From assembly GCF_900302475.1 (NCBI RefSeq), contig NZ_OMOQ01000001.1, forward strand, positions 1,364,001-1,428,000: a DNA stretch of 64,000 nucleotides. The letters run 5' to 3'. A model generated the notes under the pieces. That model ran no database searches. It saw only the letters and a list, made by a program, of their open reading frames with translations, and had not been told where the DNA came from. Position 1 is the first letter of the stretch; each line of letters opens with the position of its first letter. The stretch comes from Defluviimonas aquaemixtae. GTDB lineage: Bacteria > Pseudomonadota > Alphaproteobacteria > Rhodobacterales > Rhodobacteraceae. Positions 39,177 through 46,853 of this stretch are shown piece after piece. A program made the translations under genes and the position numbers.

Positions 39177-39431
39177 TCAGCTTCCTTCCTTCGTGCGGAC
39201 GACCTTCAGATCCTCGTCTAGGTAGAGTTCGTACATCTTGCCGTCCCTGACGGCGTAGACTTCGATCATCCCGTCCTCGGTGTCGATTTTCCGGACTTCG
39301 TAGCCCTCGGCAGCGAGGTTCTCGGTGATCTTTGCCTGGGTGGCGGCGTCGGGCAAGTCGCTCGCGATCGCCGGCAGCGCGAGGCCGAGACCGAGGAGCG
39401 TAGCGAAGGCGAAGGTCGTTTGTCGGGTCAT
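39177..39431 (-). CDS. PepSY-domain periplasmic protein
   Basis: The 84-residue protein has a signal peptide (FAFATLLGLGLALPAIASDL) and one PepSY-like unit: ITENLAAEGYEVRKIDTEDG, MIEVYAVRDGKMYELYLDED. Small PepSY proteins often accompany cytochrome b561 genes, as here. The function is unknown; PepSY is thought to bind or inhibit peptidases or modulate membrane redox proteins. Confidence 0.85.
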   Translation of the reverse strand: MTRQTTFAFATLLGLGLALPAIASDLPDAATQAKITENLAAEGYEVRKIDTEDGMIEVYAVRDGKMYELYLDEDLKVVRTKEGS

Positions 39432-39682
39432 GTCCGTCTCCGGTGTCGTGCCGCGGCGGGGCTGCCGCGACCTCTCGCCCCGCTTTGCCCTACCTGCGCG
39501 CCGCCCGCCATTGAACCGGCGGTATAAGGGCGACGATCCGCTCTGCCTGCAACCGGAGTTCTACGCGGCTTCCCGCCGACGCCGCCCGGCGCGAATTATG
39601 GGAATCTTAACCATGAGCGCTTTTCTTGACCGGCACCGGATGGTCTAACGGGGCAAACGAGAATCGCGAGGAGGTACCCGGC

Positions 39683-40147
39683 ATGGCGGGATCGGTGAAC
39701 AAGGTCATTCTGATCGGCAATCTCGGGGCCGATCCGGAGGTGCGCAACTTTCCCAGCGGCGGCAAGGTCTGCAATCTCAGGCTCGCCACCTCCGAGACAT
39801 GGCGTGACCGCAATACCGGCGAACGGCGGGAGCGCACCGAATGGCACCGCGTGGCGATCTACAACGAGAACCTCGTCAAGATCGCCGAGCAGTATCTGAA
39901 GAAGGGCTCAAAGATCTACATCGAAGGTCAGCTCGAAACCCGGAAATGGCAGGACCAGTCCGGGCAGGACCGCTACACGACCGAAATCTCGCTCAGGCCG
40001 TATCGCGGCGAACTCACACTGCTCGACGGTCGCAGCGAAGGCGGCGGCAGCTATGAAGACGACCGTTCCGGCGGGTATGGCGGCGGTTCGTCGAGCGACC
40101 AGGGCGGCGGCAGCCGCGCCGATCTGGACGACGAGATACCGTTCTGA
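39683..40147 (+). CDS. ssb: Single-stranded DNA-binding protein
   Basis: The 154-residue protein has the OB-fold start [40 protein letters not shown], and [19 protein letters not shown] Gly/Ser/Asp-rich linker leads to the conserved acidic tip DDEIPF, used to recruit DNA replication and repair partners. GAGGAGG lies a few bases upstream of the ATG. Confidence 0.97.
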   Translation: MAGSVNKVILIGNLGADPEVRNFPSGGKVCNLRLATSETWRDRNTGERRERTEWHRVAIYNENLVKIAEQYLKKGSKIYIEGQLETRKWQDQSGQDRYTTEISLRPYRGELTLLDGRSEGGGSYEDDRSGGYGGGSSSDQGGGSRADLDDEIPF

Positions 40148-40183
40148 CAGACTCGCCCCCGCAGATGGCGCGGGAGCAAAGCG

Positions 40184-40819
40184 ATGACACTAAGCGAACT
40201 CGGCATTCCCCGGACGCTTGAGGATACGGCCGACCCCGCGCGCGCGGCGCTTGTCGTCTACGACATGCAGGCCGGCATCCTTTCACAGCTCCCCCACGGG
40301 CCGGAGGTGCTAGCGCGCGTGCTCGATGTGCTCTCATTTGCGCGCGAACGCGGCCACCCGGTCTTCTTCCTGCGCCACATGTCCTTGCCCGCAAAGCTTG
40401 CCGGCGTTTTTCAACGGCGCCAGGCGATGCACTGGCAGCGGCTGGAGCGCCAGGAGGACATCCGGCCCTGGTTCCTGCGCGACAGCCCGGGTTTCGCGCT
40501 CGCCGACGAACTTGGCCCGCGCGAGGACGAGGCGATCTTCGACAAGATCTCCATGTCGGCGTTCGAGGGGACGCCTTTGGCGATGGCGCTCCGCGATCTC
40601 GGCCTCACCTCGTTCATGTTGTGCGGCATCGCGACCGAGATTGGGCTGGCGCCGACGGTGCGCCACGGCTCGGACCTCGGCTTCATCCCGATCGTGATCG
40701 AGGACGCCTGCGGCCACGGCCACGCCGAGGCAGGCGAACGCGCGCTTCAGAACATGCGCTTCCTGGGCGACGCGATCATGACAACGACAAACGAGCTGCG
40801 CACCGCGTTCGCTTCCTGA
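40184..40819 (+). CDS. Isochorismatase-fold hydrolase lacking the catalytic cysteine
   Basis: The 211-residue protein has the isochorismatase fold: VVYDMQAGILSQL with the catalytic Asp, VFFLRHMSLPAKLAGVF and LCGIATEIGLAPTVRHGSD. In nicotinamidase-type members the last motif reads GxATxxCV; here the position of the Cys is Gly (TEIGLAP), as in isochorismatase-like EntB/PhzD. A cysteine-hydrolase mechanism is therefore unlikely. The substrate is unknown. It follows ssb by 36 bases on the same strand. Confidence 0.85.
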   Translation: MTLSELGIPRTLEDTADPARAALVVYDMQAGILSQLPHGPEVLARVLDVLSFARERGHPVFFLRHMSLPAKLAGVFQRRQAMHWQRLERQEDIRPWFLRDSPGFALADELGPREDEAIFDKISMSAFEGTPLAMALRDLGLTSFMLCGIATEIGLAPTVRHGSDLGFIPIVIEDACGHGHAEAGERALQNMRFLGDAIMTTTNELRTAFAS

Positions 40820-40986
40820 CGATCGTGGCCGCGCCACGTTCGGCTGCGAAACGCCCGCTGTTTCATATTGGCTTCAAATACCTGCGCCGGAAGCATCCGA
40901 GGAGCCGTCCGACGGCCGGCGACGAGAGGGGGTCTTGCGCCGCAGCCGCTCCGCGAAACTGACCGACCGCGCCGCCAGCGCGGGCG

Positions 40987-42102
40987 TCAGCGCAGCGCCA
41001 GAGCCTCGCCCAGAACCGCCAGGACCGCGCCACCCGGCACGTCATCCGCGACGAACGCCTCACCGATGCCCCGCGCGAGGATGAAGCGGAGCTTGCCGTC
41101 GATCACCTTCTTGTCCTGCGCCATCAGCGTCATCAGAGCCTCCGCCCCCGGCAGTTCGCCCGGAATGTCGGCAAGATCGGTCCTCATGCCCATGGCCTTC
41201 AGATGGGCCCTGACCCGGCTCGGCGCCTCCTGCGAACACAAGCCGAGCCGCTGCGACAGCTCGAAGGCCAGGGCGCAACCGATCGCGACGCCCTCGCCAT
41301 GAAGCAGCCGATCCGAATAGCCGGTTGCGGATTCGAGCGCGTGACAGAAGGTGTGGCCGAGGTTCAGCAGCGCCCGGTCGCCTTGTTCGGTCTCGTCCCG
41401 CTCGACGATGCGCGCCTTCATCTCCACCGACCGGCGGACGGCGTATTGTCGCGCCGCAAGGTCTCCGGCGGCGAGCGCAGGTCCGTTTTGTTCGAGCCAG
41501 GCGAAGAATTCTGCATCGCCCAAAAGCCCGCATTTCACGACCTCGCCATAGCCCGACAGGAAGTCGCGGGCTGGCAGCGTGCCCAGCACGTCGATATCCG
41601 CAAGTACAAGCGACGGCTGATGGAAGGCGCCGATCAGGTTCTTTCCGTGGACCGAGTTGATGCCCGTCTTGCCCCCCACCGAGCTGTCGACCTGAGCAAG
41701 AAGCGTTGTCGGGATCTGCACGAAACGCACGCCGCGCCTGAGGACTGCGGCGGCGAAGCCGGCGAGGTCGCCGATCACCCCGCCGCCGAAGGCGACGACT
41801 AGGTCGCGCCGCTCAACCTTCTCGGCAAGCAGCCAGTCGACTGCGCGGGAGAACTGCGCCCAGCCCTTTGTCGCCTCGCCCGCTGGCAGGGCGAGCGCCG
41901 ACATGGACACGTCGCCGAGTCCGGTCCGCAGCGCCTCGAGATGCAGCGCCGAAGCCGTCTCGTCCGTCAGCACCGCGACGCGCCGCCGTTGCAGGAGCGG
42001 TGCGATTTCTACCCCAACCCGCCCAATGAGACCCGCGCCGATCCGCACATCGTAGCTGCGGCTGCCAAGCTCCACCCGGACCGTATCCGTCGCCTCTGTC
42101 AT
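40987..42102 (-). CDS. aroB: 3-dehydroquinate synthase
   Basis: The 371-residue enzyme makes 3-dehydroquinate from DAHP. It has the NAD-binding FGGGVIGDLAGFAAAVLRRG, QIPTTLLAQVDSSVGGKTGI, GEVVKCGLLGD, and metal-binding LNLGHTFCHALE and LLHGEGVAIG. It overlaps aroK by 4 bases. Confidence 0.97.
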   Translation of the reverse strand: MTEATDTVRVELGSRSYDVRIGAGLIGRVGVEIAPLLQRRRVAVLTDETASALHLEALRTGLGDVSMSALALPAGEATKGWAQFSRAVDWLLAEKVERRDLVVAFGGGVIGDLAGFAAAVLRRGVRFVQIPTTLLAQVDSSVGGKTGINSVHGKNLIGAFHQPSLVLADIDVLGTLPARDFLSGYGEVVKCGLLGDAEFFAWLEQNGPALAAGDLAARQYAVRRSVEMKARIVERDETEQGDRALLNLGHTFCHALESATGYSDRLLHGEGVAIGCALAFELSQRLGLCSQEAPSRVRAHLKAMGMRTDLADIPGELPGAEALMTLMAQDKKVIDGKLRFILARGIGEAFVADDVPGGAVLAVLGEALALR

Positions 42103-42647
42103 CGGGTCTCCAAAATGTCGGCGCGCTCGGCCAGCGCTTCAATCACCTTGCCGGCCATGTCTTCGACGGAATAGGCGGGCCGGGCCTCGACCACAAGACC
42201 GGCCAGCGCGTACAGGGGCTCCCGGTCCTCCAGAAGCCGGGCGAGCGTGCCCCTGGGATCGGGCGTCCTCAGAAGCGGCCGCGTCGTCTTGTGGCGCACC
42301 CGGCTCCAGAGAAGATCCAGATCCGCCTTGAGCCAGACCGCCACGCCCTTCTGCGCGATCTCATCACGATTGCGGGCCGAGAGGAATGCGCCGCCGCCTG
42401 TCGACAGGATGCAGGGCGGGCCGGCCAGAAGCCGCTTCAGAACCTCGGTCTCGCGGTTCCGAAAGAAAGCCTCTCCGTCGCGTGCGAATATCTCGGTGAC
42501 GGTCATGTTCGCGGCACGCTCGATCTCGTCATCGGAATCGAGGAAAGGCACGCCGAGAAGCCGCGCGAGCGCGTTTCCCACGGCCGTCTTGCCCGCCCCC
42601 ATCATGCCCACAAGGGCCACGGTCTTCTGCAGTCGCCCTTCCGTCAC
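42099..42647 (-). CDS. aroK: Shikimate kinase
   Basis: The 182-residue enzyme phosphorylates shikimate. Walker A is GMMGAGKTAVGNALA, the DSDDEIE shikimate-binding motif follows, FFRNRETEVLKRL and STGGGAFLSARNR come next, all typical. It is the first gene of aroK-aroB. Confidence 0.96.
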   Translation of the reverse strand: MTEGRLQKTVALVGMMGAGKTAVGNALARLLGVPFLDSDDEIERAANMTVTEIFARDGEAFFRNRETEVLKRLLAGPPCILSTGGGAFLSARNRDEIAQKGVAVWLKADLDLLWSRVRHKTTRPLLRTPDPRGTLARLLEDREPLYALAGLVVEARPAYSVEDMAGKVIEALAERADILETR

Positions 42648-42839
42648 TCCGTCCTTTCGGCCGTGGCCGTCGGTGCTGCCGCGGCGGGCCCCTGCCCACT
42701 CGGAAAACTTTCTCCCCTGAATGGCGTGAACTCAACGAGATTGCCATATATAATCGTCGCGCCGTCCTCTCCGGGGCATGACGTGGCGGGCGCGGCGGCA
42801 CTAAGAGAGCATAATAAACAGAGCAGACGGCAGGACGAG

Positions 42840-42977
42840 ATGGTGAGACTGATCAAGGCAGTGTTGTTTCTGGCGCTTCTTGGGTTCGTGGGCCTCGCGG
42901 GCTATGCATATCTGGGCGACATGACGCCCAATCGCAGCGAGGTCGTAGAGCCGGTTGAGCTGAATGTTGACAGGTAG
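42840..42977 (+). CDS. Small single-membrane-span protein
   Basis: The 45-residue peptide starts MVRLIKAVLFLALLGFVGLA, a single hydrophobic helix, and ends in a short acidic tail (NRSEVVEPVELNVDR). Its stop overlaps the start of the next gene by 14 bases, so the two are likely translated together. I do not know its function; AGGACGAG precedes the start. Confidence 0.7.
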   Translation: MVRLIKAVLFLALLGFVGLAGYAYLGDMTPNRSEVVEPVELNVDR

Positions 42978-44526
42978 GGTAGCGCTCCTTTCGGTGTTGG
43001 TTCTCGTCATCGCCCCGACACTGAGTGCTCAGGGCGTGGACGGCGACCGGCCTATGTCCGCAATCGACTGGCTGTCGAACTCCATCGCCACGCCCACGGC
43101 CCAACCCCTTCCCCCCGGCACGACGATAGAGCCGCCGGTTGCGCCCGGTGTGGTCCATCAGCCAATCACGACGATGTCGATCGACGGCCCCTCGCTCGAT
43201 GCTTTGGGGCTCGTACCGGTATCCGCCACCGGCCTGCCGCGCAATCTTTGGGGCACCAGCACCTCTGCCGACCTTGCCCGCCTCATCCGGGCCGAAGGGG
43301 TGGACACGCTGCCCGCGCTGCAGTCGCTTCTCATGGCGGTTCTTGTCGCCGAGCTCTCCCCGCCGATAGATTCTGACGGGCGCGGCGAATTGTTCCTCGC
43401 CCGCGTCGACAAGCTTCTCGATCTCGGCGCGCTCGATCCCGCGCTTGCCCTTCTCGAACGCATCGACGAACAGCAGCCCGAAACCTTCCGCCGCTGGTTC
43501 GACGTGGCGCTCCTCCTTGGTGAGGAGGACCGCGCCTGCGATCTGATGCGCAAGACGCCTGAGGTCGCTCCGACTTTTCCGGCCCGTGTCTTCTGTCTCG
43601 CGCGTGGCGGCGACTGGAACGCTGCGGCCCTCTCGCTTCGGACTGGTGAAACGCTCGGTTACGTGGAGCCCGAGATGGTTCCGCTTCTCGAACGCTTCCT
43701 CGATCCCGAACTTGCGGAAGGTGCGCCCGACCTGCCGATGCCGCCGCGCCCCTCGCCGCTCGTCCTGCGGCTGATGGAGGCCATCGGGCAGCCGCTGTCC
43801 ACGACGACGCTTCCGGTCGCTTTCGCCCAGTCCGACCTTCGCTCCAACGCCGGCTGGAAGACGCGTCTCGAGGCGGCTGAGCGGCTGGCGCGCACTGGCG
43901 CGATCGAGCCCAACCGTCTTCTCGGCCTTTACACCGAACGCAGGCCTGCGGCCTCCGGAGGCGTCTGGGAACGCGTGAAGGTCGTGCAGACGATCGACCG
44001 CGCGCTCGCCGACGAGGATCGCGATGGCGTCGCGCGCACTCTGCGGGAGGCTTGGGAAGAAATGGTGGAGAGCGAGCTCGAAGTGCCCTTCGCGACGATC
44101 TTCGGATCGCGGCTCGCCGGGCTTGGCCTCGAAGGCGAAACCGGCCGGCTTGCCTTCCGGATCGGCCTTCTTTCGCCGGGCTACGAAGCGGTCGCGCGGG
44201 CACACCGGCCGCAGGGCACCGATGACCGGTTCCTGATCGGCCTCGCGCTTGGCGATGCCGAACGGACGACGCCGCCCGACCAGATGGGCGCCGCGATCCA
44301 CGCGGCCTTCCTGCCCGGACCCAGCCCGGATGCCGATTCCGCCGCGCTGATCGAGGAAAACCGGATGGGCGAGGCCCTCCTGCAGTCGATTGACCGGATC
44401 ACCGAAGGCGCGCGCGGCGATTTGCGCGAAGTGACGGACGGGCTGGCTCTGCTCCGCCACGTCGGACTCGAGACAACTGCGCGGCGCGCGGCGCTCGAAC
44501 TCGTCCTTCTGGAACGGCGCGGCTGA
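42964..44526 (+). CDS. Exported hypothetical protein (helical-repeat-like)
   Basis: The 520-residue protein has a signal peptide (VALLSVLVLVIAPTLSAQG) and is otherwise helical with Leu/Ala/Arg spacing suggestive of alpha-solenoid repeats (LLDLGALDPALALLERIDEQ, VARTLREAWEEMVESELEVP). No catalytic motif stands out. It lies between the tiny membrane protein and xerD, 4 bases before xerD's start. Confidence 0.75.
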   Translation: MLTGRVALLSVLVLVIAPTLSAQGVDGDRPMSAIDWLSNSIATPTAQPLPPGTTIEPPVAPGVVHQPITTMSIDGPSLDALGLVPVSATGLPRNLWGTSTSADLARLIRAEGVDTLPALQSLLMAVLVAELSPPIDSDGRGELFLARVDKLLDLGALDPALALLERIDEQQPETFRRWFDVALLLGEEDRACDLMRKTPEVAPTFPARVFCLARGGDWNAAALSLRTGETLGYVEPEMVPLLERFLDPELAEGAPDLPMPPRPSPLVLRLMEAIGQPLSTTTLPVAFAQSDLRSNAGWKTRLEAAERLARTGAIEPNRLLGLYTERRPAASGGVWERVKVVQTIDRALADEDRDGVARTLREAWEEMVESELEVPFATIFGSRLAGLGLEGETGRLAFRIGLLSPGYEAVARAHRPQGTDDRFLIGLALGDAERTTPPDQMGAAIHAAFLPGPSPDADSAALIEENRMGEALLQSIDRITEGARGDLREVTDGLALLRHVGLETTARRAALELVLLERRG

Positions 44527-44530
44527 TCCG

Positions 44531-45472
44531 GTGGCGGAGGAGCGCTGGATATCGGCCTTTCTCGATGCGCAGGCGGCAGAGCTTGGCGCGGCGCGAAACA
44601 CGCTTCTGGCCTATGGGCGTGATCTGAAGGATTTCTCCGCGTGGCTTGCCCGCGAGGGCTCTGGATTCGAAACAGCCGGGCAGGATGAGATCGAAACCTA
44701 CCTCATCTGCTGCGAGGCAGAGGGACTTTCGCGCGCAACCCGGGCGCGGCGCCTGTCCTCGATCCGCCAGCTCTACCGCTTCGCCTATGACGAGGGTTGG
44801 CGGCGTGACAATCCGGCGATCCGCATTGCCGGTCCCGCAAAGCCCAAGCGGCTGCCCAAGGTGCTGAGCATCGAGGAGGTCGAGGCGCTGCTCGACGCCG
44901 CGCGGCAAAGCGGGCGGACACCTGTCGAGCGGGCCCGCAACATATGCTTGATGGAGGTCCTCTACGCCACGGGGCTCCGCGTCTCGGAACTCGTGGGTCT
45001 GCCGGTCGCGGCGGCGCGCGGCGACCCACGGATGCTGATGGTGACGGGCAAGGGTGGCAAGGACCGGATGGTCCCGCTATCTGGCCCCGCCCGCACGGCG
45101 CTGCAGGATTGGCTCGCGATTCGTGACGCCGCCGAGGAACGGGCGCGCCTCGAGCGCGGCATGTCTCCCGCACGCCATCTGTTCCCGGCGCGCGGTGCAT
45201 CTGGCCATCTCACCCGGCAGGCGTTTCACGCGATCCTGAAGGACCTCGCCGCCGCAGCCGCGATTGCACCCGACCGGGTCACGCCGCATGTCCTGCGCCA
45301 TGCCTTCGCCACGCATCTTCTGGCCGGCGGTGCCGATCTGAGGGCGATCCAGACACTTCTCGGCCATGCCGACATCTCGACGACCGAGATATATACCCAC
45401 GTACTCGATGAGCGGCTGAAGGCACTGGTCCTCGATCACCACCCGCTCGCGCGCGATGTCCGCGAACCATAG
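44531..45472 (+). CDS. xerD: Tyrosine recombinase XerD-like
   Basis: The 313-residue recombinase has the N-terminal core-binding domain (NTLLAYGRDLKDFSAWLARE) and the catalytic domain with Arg in YATGLRVSELVGL, Lys in GKGGKDRMVPL, His-x-x-Arg in VTPHVLRHAFATHLL, His in LGHADISTTEIYTHV with the nucleophilic Tyr. Chromosome-dimer resolution at dif with XerC is the known role of this type. The start is GTG. It lies with aroK/aroB in a conserved neighbourhood rather than on the mobile element. Confidence 0.92.
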   Translation: MAEERWISAFLDAQAAELGAARNTLLAYGRDLKDFSAWLAREGSGFETAGQDEIETYLICCEAEGLSRATRARRLSSIRQLYRFAYDEGWRRDNPAIRIAGPAKPKRLPKVLSIEEVEALLDAARQSGRTPVERARNICLMEVLYATGLRVSELVGLPVAAARGDPRMLMVTGKGGKDRMVPLSGPARTALQDWLAIRDAAEERARLERGMSPARHLFPARGASGHLTRQAFHAILKDLAAAAAIAPDRVTPHVLRHAFATHLLAGGADLRAIQTLLGHADISTTEIYTHVLDERLKALVLDHHPLARDVREP

Positions 45473-45535
45473 GCAGGCCATCTTGCAGGCGATCCGCGCC
45501 GCGCACATAAGGGGTGGAACGAAAGGTATGCATCG

Positions 45536-46840
45536 ATGGAAACGACAACCCTGATCGACGGGGCATTCTGGCTCACTGCGGGGGCTATCCTCGCGCTTCT
45601 CATGCTGTCGGCGTTCTTTTCGGGGTCCGAGACTGCGCTGACAGCAGCCTCGCGCGGCAAACTCCGGGCGCAGGCCGACAAGGGCAGTCGGGGCGCTGAA
45701 CTTGCGCTGGAGGTGACGGAGGACGGCGAGAAGCTGATCGGCGCGATCCTACTCGGCAACAACGTCGCCAACATCCTGTCCGCAGCGCTCGCCACGGCGC
45801 TGTTCTCGAAGCTTTTCGGCGCGAATGGAGTGGCGGTCGCGACGCTCGTAATGACGACACTGGTCCTGATCTTCGCCGAGGTCTTGCCCAAGACCTACGC
45901 GATCACGGTGCCCGAATCCGCCGCGGCGCGCGTGGCACAGCCCATCCGCGTCGTCATCCTCGTATTGGCGCCCATCGTGACCCTGGTGCGCGCAATCGTC
46001 CGGGGCCTCTTGATGCTCTTCGGCGTCAAGACCGATCCCGATAGTCACATCCTTTCATTCCGGGACGAGATTGTCGGTGCGCTCGCCCTCGGCCATTCGG
46101 AGGGCGCGGTCCACAAGGAAGACCGCGACCGCCTCCTCGGCGCGCTCGATCTCTCGCATCGGACGGTCGAGGAAATCATGCGCCACCGCAGCCAGATCGA
46201 GATGATGGACGCCGAGACCGAGCCGGACCGCATCCTATCGACCGTGCTCGCCTCGCCCCACACGCGTCTTCCAGTCTATCGTGGGGAGCGCGAAAACATC
46301 ATCGGCGTGATTCACGCGAAGGATCTTCTGCGTGCCGTGGAAAAGACCGTGCGCGGCGAGGATGGCAACCTCGCCTCAATCCGCGATCTCGACATCATGT
46401 CGGTCGCCAAGCCCGCCTACTTCGTGCCCGAGACAACGCCCCTGGATGAGCAGATGCGCGAGTTTCTCAAGCGGCGCACGCATTTCGCACTGGTGGTCGA
46501 CGAATATGGCGACCTGCGCGGCCTGATCACACTCGAAGACATCATCGAGGAGATCGTGGGCGAGATCACCGACGAATTCGACCTCGACGCCGAACATCCG
46601 CTGAAGCGGACCGATGCGGGCGACTATGTCGTCGACGGCGCGATGACGATCCGCGATCTCAACCGGGCGACCGACTGGTCGTTGCCCGACGTCGAGGCCA
46701 ATACCATCGCCGGTCTCGTCATCCACGAAGCCCAGATGATCCCCGCAGAGGGCCAGGTCTTCTCGTTCCACGGCTTCCGTTTCGAGGTGCTCGCGCGGAA
46801 GGAGAATCGCATCACCCGGCTGAAGATCCGGCCGCTGTGA
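45536..46840 (+). CDS. CNNM/CorC-type (HlyC/CorC family) transporter-like protein
   Basis: The 434-residue protein has a DUF21/CNNM membrane domain (about 1-190; FFSGSETALTAASRGKLRA, GAILLGNNVANILSAALATALF, FAEVLPKTYAIT), a CBS pair (about 200-330; SPHTRLPVYRGERENIIGVI, FVPETTPLDEQMREFL) and the C-terminal CorC_HlyC domain. Such proteins are linked to magnesium/cobalt efflux. One homologue of each domain is present and intact. Confidence 0.92.
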   Translation: METTTLIDGAFWLTAGAILALLMLSAFFSGSETALTAASRGKLRAQADKGSRGAELALEVTEDGEKLIGAILLGNNVANILSAALATALFSKLFGANGVAVATLVMTTLVLIFAEVLPKTYAITVPESAAARVAQPIRVVILVLAPIVTLVRAIVRGLLMLFGVKTDPDSHILSFRDEIVGALALGHSEGAVHKEDRDRLLGALDLSHRTVEEIMRHRSQIEMMDAETEPDRILSTVLASPHTRLPVYRGERENIIGVIHAKDLLRAVEKTVRGEDGNLASIRDLDIMSVAKPAYFVPETTPLDEQMREFLKRRTHFALVVDEYGDLRGLITLEDIIEEIVGEITDEFDLDAEHPLKRTDAGDYVVDGAMTIRDLNRATDWSLPDVEANTIAGLVIHEAQMIPAEGQVFSFHGFRFEVLARKENRITRLKIRPL

Positions 46841-46853
46841 CAGCGTCGCCGCC

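Noticed and set aside
44531..45472. xerD-like gene as the integrase of the mobile element
   Set aside because: It sits 12 kb from the tRNA break, among conserved chromosomal genes, and has XerD features.
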